DNA from: DASRLE01 sp964558455
GTDB lineage: Bacteria; Verrucomicrobiota; Verrucomicrobiia; Limisphaerales; Palsa-1400
Assembly: GCA_964558455.1 (NCBI GenBank)
Contig: CAZLEE010000174.1
Span: forward strand, 1 to 9,574
Direction of reading: 5' to 3'
DNA length: 9,574 nt
Made by a program: the position numbers and the translations under genes
In this document: piece by piece, positions 5,674 to 9,574 of the stretch
Layout: each line of letters starts with the position of its first letter
Numbering within the stretch: position 1 is the stretch's first letter
The notes under the pieces: model-generated
The model's input: the letters and a program-made list of their open reading frames with translations, nothing else
What the model was told of the DNA's origin: nothing
Databases searched by the model: none

Positions 5674-6480
5674 ATGTTGCAAGCACCACTAGCTTTCAAG
5701 TATGTCATCGCAGTCGCAATGATTAATTTCGTCAATTGTTACGCTCCGCGCCTGCATTTACCGGTCGATGTTCCTATAACGCGTGACCACATTCGCTTTT
5801 TGAACGTGTCGCCGCTATATAGAGGGCATTATAGTGCTCGCCTTCAGATCGAAAACTACTCGTTTTCGTTTTCTGAAAGCATGCTTTTGGTGAACCATCT
5901 TGCCGATGACGGCTTAGTTTCATATGGTATTCCAATGGAGCCTCATGAGTCAGCACTTGCCGGAATGGAGCGGGCTTCTCGAATGAAGTACAGCATGAAT
6001 ACGAACGATCTGTACTTGGTTGCGTCAAACTATCTTTTTAAGTTGGGTGTAGATGTGGCAAAAATGGAAAAGACAAGACTTCTTAAGGTCAATAAGTATC
6101 CGATGTTTCATTCGGATCGGGGGTGGGTTTCCAATCCATTGTTAACTGTTGAATGGGAAGATACAAATGCCGTCGGATATAATCCTTTTCGCGTGATGGA
6201 AGTTCAAGTGTCTGCGGTTAGTGGTGATCTTTTACATATTACTGATGGTAGTTATTTTAAAGATAAAGAACAGCCTTTCGTTAATGACATGGATAAGCTG
6301 GCTTCCATCTCGGACGATGAATTTTTAAAATATTCGACCTTGGAACGAAGCAACCTGCTCGTTCAATTTGCAGGTTTACATTGTACGAATATGTATTATC
6401 CTGGCGTGGACGAACCGTTATACTTTCGCACCAATGCGTCTGGCCATGGGCCAGAAAATACTAATACCAAGCAAAACTAA
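5674..6480 (+). CDS. Uncharacterised protein with hydrophobic N-terminus
   Basis: I place the start at ATG 5674, four bases after the previous stop, giving about 268 aa. The frame is open further upstream to ATG 5593, but that would overlap the preceding ORF by 77 bp. A purine-rich taagag precedes ATG 5674. Residues about 5-20 (PLAFKYVIAVAMINFV) are hydrophobic, suggesting an anchor or weak signal peptide, followed by the charged and aromatic segment NCYAPRLHLPVDVPIT. No named domain is recognised. From memory the opening resembles uncharacterised verrucomicrobial proteins that begin with a similar YAxRLxLPVxxPI segment. The base composition is clearly AT-richer than that of the genes on the right, suggesting separate acquisition. 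The last 21 codons (6418-6480) are antisense to an orphan PEP-CTERM coding tail, so the C-terminus may be non-native. Function unknown. Confidence 0.7.
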   Translation: MLQAPLAFKYVIAVAMINFVNCYAPRLHLPVDVPITRDHIRFLNVSPLYRGHYSARLQIENYSFSFSESMLLVNHLADDGLVSYGIPMEPHESALAGMERASRMKYSMNTNDLYLVASNYLFKLGVDVAKMEKTRLLKVNKYPMFHSDRGWVSNPLLTVEWEDTNAVGYNPFRVMEVQVSAVSGDLLHITDGSYFKDKEQPFVNDMDKLASISDDEFLKYSTLERSNLLVQFAGLHCTNMYYPGVDEPLYFRTNASGHGPENTNTKQN

Positions 6481-6555
6481 CGAGGCGGTCGAAGGTTCTG
6501 GAACGGGTGAGCCTGAAGCAGGGGCCATAGTTTGGTGCGTTTTCGGCTTTACAAA
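6418..6555 (-). pseudogene. Orphan PEP-CTERM sorting-signal tail
   Basis: On the minus strand, the frame ending at TAA 6420-6418 encodes a tail containing SPVPEPSTASLVLLGISIF followed by WPMARRIGAKV. That is a V-P-E-P-S motif (PEP at 6493-6501), a hydrophobic transmembrane stretch and an Arg-rich end: the PEP-CTERM signal recognised by exosortases in Gram-negative bacteria with exopolysaccharide-type export. Only about 35-45 codons look real. Upstream the frame enters the 758-aa lipoprotein gene out of frame, where its translation is a shadow, and the only nearby start is ATG 6528. This is therefore best read as the 3' remnant of a lost exported protein. The motif is directly visible; pseudogene status is inferred. 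Confidence 0.6.
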
Positions 6556-6592
6556 TCTTGAGGGAGGTCGGGGAATCAGGGCGCGAGGGAGG

Positions 6593-8869
6593 TCACCGCC
6601 GCCCGCCGCCACCGCCGCCGTGAAAGCCACCGCCGCCGCCATGGAAGCCGCCCCCGCCAGCGCCGTGAAAGCCACCATGGAAACCTCCTTCGCGGCCGCC
6701 GTGAGCGCCCGCTTCGGCGCCACCCTCGGACGCGCTACGCTCGACAGCGGCCCGCGCGGCGTCACGCTGGAACATGTTCCCAGGGATTTCCGGCCATTCA
6801 CGACCGGCCGCATCGCGCCAGGTGTTTGCTCCCTGCCAGCTTCCCCCGGGATAGGTCTCAAATCTGTCGAACCTTCCGTTATAAGAGCTGCCGGCGGAAA
6901 CCTGATTGTAGGCGTAATTGCGCGGTATTCCGATCCAAGCGGCGCCGAAAACATTTTGGACGCGGGCCTGCTGGCCGGCTTGAAGCCAGCCGGTTCGCGA
7001 ATTATAGGCCTGGCCGTAGCCGTTTACATTGCCGGGCCGGCCGAAGGCGCCGCGGGCGGCGAGCGCGCTGTTGTGATGGTAAAGGTCCGCGTCGGTGTTG
7101 GCCCAGACCGCGCGATCGCCGCCGTGCCACCAGGCGTCGCCGGCGTGGTCATGCCAGTGGCCGAAGCCGCCCCACCACGGGCGGGGCGGGAAGCAACCGC
7201 CCCAGCCAAAGCCGCAGCCGAAGCCCCAGCCCCACCAGGGTGTCCAGCAATCGTCAAATCCCCAGCCCCAGGTGATCGGCGGTCCGTACCAGTCATCGCC
7301 GATCCAAGGGTAATAGTCATAGCCCGTTCCGTAAACGACGGTCCCGTCATCGGCCACTTCGGTGCCGAGATAACCGGGCGTGTAGCCTTCATAAACGACG
7401 CCCGGACTGGCGCCGTAAACCTGCACATAAGTCAGGTAGTGCAACGGCGAGCTGGGCGGGATCGAATAAATCTCGGCGGGAACGTTGGTTGCCACCGTCC
7501 ACGGGCCGGCCGCGGAGGTGGAGAAGTACCAGACGCCGTTCTCGCAGGCGTACCAGGATTGCGGAGTGACCTCGATGATCGGGACGGGGCTGTTGGCGAT
7601 ATACTGGAGCGAGGTGCCCTCGATGGGGGCGAGTTGCATGGCGCCGTCAAACTGCGGTGCGGCGATTTGGTTGGTGCGCGCGACGGCGGTGCTTTCCGGG
7701 ATGCTGTTGGCGATGAGCGCCTCCGCGGCCTGCAAGGTTCCCGGCACGCTGGCCTTGACGTTTTCCTTGGGGCTGCTGTCGGGAATGTTCGCAAAGTCAT
7801 GCGGCAGGCGGTTGCCGGGCACAAATTTCCACGGGCCCTTCAAGGTGTGCGACCGGTACCAGCGGCCGGAAATCAGGAGGTAGTTCCGCTGGTCGGACAG
7901 CGATTTGAACAGGTTGCCGGAAGTGTTGATGGCATACAGGAGGCCGGTGCCGGGAATCGGGGCATATTGGGGCGCGCCGCGGAACTGGATGAGTTCCGAC
8001 GGCGTGGTGGCCACGAAAATTTCCGGAGCGGGGGCAGTGCTCAGCGACGGGGTTCGCTGCGTGACGCAGTCCGGCGTTCCGGGCAGCAAGTCCACCAACC
8101 CCGAAGCCCGGGCTTGTTTCTCGATGGCGGCGGCGCCGGCGGGCGGTTGGCTGGCCACGGTCCAAGGCCCAGCCAGCGCGGGGGCTCGCAAATACCCGTC
8201 GAAGAGATGGAGGTAACAGGTGCCGGCGGCATCCTTGAGCAGCAGCACGCGGGTGTTGATGACCTGCTGCAGGCTGGTGCCGGGCACGGGCCGCCAGGCC
8301 GGCGTGCCGTCCACGTAAACCAGCACGGCGGGGCTGGTGGCGATGATGATTTTGGGCGGCGTATTAATCAGATGATCCGTTTTTGGCGGCGGGGCCACGG
8401 TCAGGTTTCCCTGGAGGTAATCCAAGGGAATCACGGGCGCCTCCTTCGCCAAATTTTGGGAGACCGCAGCCAGATACATCTGCTTTTGCGTCTGGTCGCG
8501 CGCGGTGGGGAAGTCCGCACTGGTGATCTTGAAATTGGCCAGAGTGACCCGGTGCGTGTCTTTATCCACCAAGGTGATCGCGGTGAAGGAGACGACGCCG
8601 TAGGTGGCCTCGGGCTGGTGACGGGCTTGAACGGCCACCGCGCTGCGGGCGACGAGTTGATGGCCGTCCCAAGAGTCGCATTGCGGTTCGAAGACGGTAT
8701 AATCCGTGCCATCCACATTGAATCTCATGGGCCAGGCCGCAGTGGCCACACCGGGATAGGAGCCGAATTCCGCGGCGCTTGGAGTTTGGGTGTTAACCCT
8801 GGAGGCGCAGGATGAAAGCAAAACCGCGGCGCCCGCCATCAGCGCAACCGATACACCTGTAAGTCTCAT
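6593..8869 (-). CDS. Large repeat-containing lipoprotein (family often annotated 'carbohydrate-binding family V/XII')
   Basis: The 758-aa protein starts at ATG 8869-8867, preceded at suitable spacing by gaggagg. A type II signal peptide (MRLTGVSVALMAGAAVLLSS) ends at Cys21, giving lipidation and an outer-membrane or periplasmic location. About residues 172-240, 282-378 and 405-500 are three related modules with the pattern P-x-I-x-V-x-T-x-P-x-x-L, then P-(I/V)-x-G-T-x-L, then G-x-W-(Y/F)-x-x-x-x-x-x-G-P-W. Residues about 485-530 (VVYEGYTPGY, GTVVYGTGYDYYPWIG) and a Trp/Gly/Tyr-rich stretch (about 530-590) follow. The C-terminus (from about 718) is Gly/His-rich with GGFHGG repeats. I recall close relatives annotated 'carbohydrate-binding family V/XII', but no binding activity is shown. 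It lies 83 bp downstream of the small lipoprotein gene on the same strand, probably in one transcript. Its long antisense ORF (6368-8815) is a composition artefact. Confidence 0.8.
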   Translation of the reverse strand: MRLTGVSVALMAGAAVLLSSCASRVNTQTPSAAEFGSYPGVATAAWPMRFNVDGTDYTVFEPQCDSWDGHQLVARSAVAVQARHQPEATYGVVSFTAITLVDKDTHRVTLANFKITSADFPTARDQTQKQMYLAAVSQNLAKEAPVIPLDYLQGNLTVAPPPKTDHLINTPPKIIIATSPAVLVYVDGTPAWRPVPGTSLQQVINTRVLLLKDAAGTCYLHLFDGYLRAPALAGPWTVASQPPAGAAAIEKQARASGLVDLLPGTPDCVTQRTPSLSTAPAPEIFVATTPSELIQFRGAPQYAPIPGTGLLYAINTSGNLFKSLSDQRNYLLISGRWYRSHTLKGPWKFVPGNRLPHDFANIPDSSPKENVKASVPGTLQAAEALIANSIPESTAVARTNQIAAPQFDGAMQLAPIEGTSLQYIANSPVPIIEVTPQSWYACENGVWYFSTSAAGPWTVATNVPAEIYSIPPSSPLHYLTYVQVYGASPGVVYEGYTPGYLGTEVADDGTVVYGTGYDYYPWIGDDWYGPPITWGWGFDDCWTPWWGWGFGCGFGWGGCFPPRPWWGGFGHWHDHAGDAWWHGGDRAVWANTDADLYHHNSALAARGAFGRPGNVNGYGQAYNSRTGWLQAGQQARVQNVFGAAWIGIPRNYAYNQVSAGSSYNGRFDRFETYPGGSWQGANTWRDAAGREWPEIPGNMFQRDAARAAVERSASEGGAEAGAHGGREGGFHGGFHGAGGGGFHGGGGGFHGGGGGGRR

Positions 8870-8952
8870 AACTAATCCTCCTCAGCACGGTCGGGTCACT
8901 GCCGGAATTTATCGGCGCAAGGCGGCGGGCTGACACGTTTGATGTTTCGAAG

Positions 8953-9357
8953 TCATTTGTTTTTAAAGGCCACGCCCACAATGAGGCGGTTCCAATCCTC
9001 ATCGGCCACCGGCCCCCAGCAATCCCAATAAACCATGGGGTAAATGTGGGTTTGGTCGGAAACGATGAAGACGCCGTCAGCGCCCAAACGGGCGGCGGCG
9101 ATTTTGAATTTATCCTCGATTTTCTGGCGCGGCGGATTGCCGTCCACCGAGAGGATGATTTCGCCCAATAGATCCTTGGGCTGTTTGGGTTCAGCCGGGA
9201 AGATCCGGACGGACTGCGGGGCGGCGGGGGGGAAATGGGGCACGCCGAGATAGGCGTGCGTATTTTCCGAGATGCTGGCGCAAGCCGCCCCCAGCATCGC
9301 CGCGAGCACGAGCGATGCGCCCGCCTTGAATCCCCGCATCTGTCCCATCCAGTTCAT
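8953..9357 (-). CDS. Small putative lipoprotein, unknown function
   Basis: This 134-aa protein starts at ATG 9357-9355, preceded by ggagg about 7 bases upstream on the minus strand. An N-terminal signal (KAGASLVLAAMLGAAC, residues 11-26) has Cys26 in an imperfect lipobox (G-A-A-C), so lipidation is likely but ordinary signal-peptidase cleavage is possible. The mature part has FPAEPKQPKDLLGEI (53-67) and AAARLGADGVFIVSD (87-101). This is the pattern of small bacterial lipoproteins with an x-LGADGV-x core, in which a helix is followed by a buried strand. I cannot assign a function. The hydrophobic C-terminal strand LIVGVAFKNK completes the fold. It is upstream of the 758-aa lipoprotein in the same orientation and downstream of icd, from which a hairpin terminator separates it. 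Confidence 0.75.
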   Translation of the reverse strand: MNWMGQMRGFKAGASLVLAAMLGAACASISENTHAYLGVPHFPPAAPQSVRIFPAEPKQPKDLLGEIILSVDGNPPRQKIEDKFKIAAARLGADGVFIVSDQTHIYPMVYWDCWGPVADEDWNRLIVGVAFKNK

Positions 9358-9374
9358 AACGCCTCCAAACTATT

Positions 9375-9394
9375 TGACCCCACGACCGGGGTCA
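9375..9394. other. Perfect 7-bp hairpin in the leader of the lipoprotein gene
   Basis: TGACCCC (9375-9381), loop acgacc, GGGGTCA (9388-9394) form a perfect inverted repeat about 18 bp upstream of the small-lipoprotein ATG, close to its Shine-Dalgarno site. It could be an operator or an mRNA hairpin. The sequence shows only the palindrome. Confidence 0.5.
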
Positions 9395-9468
9395 GGTTCA
9401 GTGTTAATCCAAAGAATTAGACCGGCGGTAGATTAAGCCGGGGTGAAATGAAGATTAAGAAACGATGA

Positions 9469-9496
9469 ACGGCGGCTGCCGGGAGGCAACCGCCGT
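9469..9496 (-). terminator. Probable icd terminator hairpin
   Basis: A 12-bp stem (9469-9480 with 9485-9496, one A-C mismatch) with a 4-nt loop lies 27 bp after the icd stop. On the minus strand it is followed by tcatcgtttctt, a modest T-rich tail. Its position and GC-rich stem fit a Rho-independent terminator for icd; the weak tail lowers confidence. Confidence 0.6.
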
Positions 9497-9522
9497 GGCC
9501 GGGGGACCTGGAATATTTGCAA

Positions 9523-9574
9523 CTACATGTGGGCGATGATGTTTGAACCAAATTCGCTGCATTTGATTTCGGTG
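9523..9574 (-). CDS. icd: NADP-dependent isocitrate dehydrogenase, C-terminal end (partial)
   Basis: The minus strand at the right edge encodes TEIKCSEFGSNIIAHM followed by TAG (9525-9523). This matches the end of E. coli-type isocitrate dehydrogenase, which closes with LLKCSEFGDAIIENM: the K-C-S-E-F-G core and I-I-x-x-M ending are shared. The enzyme oxidatively decarboxylates isocitrate to 2-oxoglutarate, making NADPH, in the cytoplasmic TCA cycle. Only 16 codons are in the window, so the call rests on this short but distinctive tail. The hairpin at 9469-9496 is its likely terminator. Confidence 0.75.
   Translation of the reverse strand, partial: TEIKCSEFGSNIIAHM

Noticed and set aside
6368..8815. 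815-aa plus-strand ORF
   Set aside because: It is antisense to the 758-aa lipoprotein, which has a signal peptide, lipobox, ribosome-binding site and modular repeats. The plus-strand translation is Ala/Gly/Arg/Val-biased without domains, as expected from GC-rich antisense.
1..9574. CRISPR array, tRNA or rRNA genes
   Set aside because: No regularly spaced repeats, cloverleaf-like segments or rRNA core sequences were seen on either strand.

Overview
The window looks like chromosomal DNA from a GC-rich, Gram-negative-type bacterium, most probably Verrucomicrobiota (Pedosphaera/Limisphaerales-like). The phylum is an inference. It rests on a PEP-CTERM sorting signal, a REP-associated tyrosine transposase (RAYT) element, lipoprotein families I recall from that group, and degenerate 'cacgaat'-type intergenic repeats. 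No rRNA or other phylogenetic marker is present.

Layout from left to right. (a) Positions 1-337, minus strand: the N-terminal part of a tetratricopeptide-repeat protein that runs off the window. (b) Positions about 338-1658: 1.3 kb without a convincing gene, but with several short repeats and a strong pair of palindromes at 1042-1097. (c) Positions 1659-4851, plus strand: three tightly packed genes with gaps of 3 bp and 1 bp. They encode a HEPN-like protein with an RNSTAH (Rx4H) motif, an AbiJ_NTD4-type protein with a second HEPN-like C-terminus, and a PD-(D/E)XK nuclease of the PDDEXK_4 type. Two HEPN-type proteins next to a restriction-like nuclease fit a defence or abortive-infection operon, and I do not recognise the combination as a named system. 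(d) Position 4857 onward: what seems to be a fourth short gene of this operon, cut after about 14 codons by a 556-bp RAYT element (4900-5455). The element has 30-bp terminal inverted repeats (29/30 matching). Its transposase has lost its middle and is frameshifted, so the copy should not move by itself. (e) Positions 5456-6480, plus strand: an AT-richer stretch with the 3' part of the interrupted ORF and, 4 bp after it, an uncharacterised protein of about 268 aa with a hydrophobic N-terminus.

(f) Positions 6418-6555, minus strand: an orphan PEP-CTERM tail that overlaps the end of the plus-strand gene antisense. It marks the join between the AT-richer DNA and the GC-rich backbone. (g) Positions 6593-9357, minus strand: two exported proteins, probably co-transcribed. 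One is a small putative lipoprotein; the other is a 758-aa lipoprotein with repeated beta-type modules, a Trp/Tyr/Gly-rich segment and a Gly-His tail. (h) Positions 9523-9574, minus strand: the last 16 codons of NADP-isocitrate dehydrogenase (icd), followed by a hairpin terminator.

The core-type gene icd and the exported proteins on the right, and the TPR gene on the left, appear to flank an accessory island of roughly 1.0-6.5 kb. Within it, the HEPN/AbiJ/PDDEXK operon is the item most likely to be an undescribed system.
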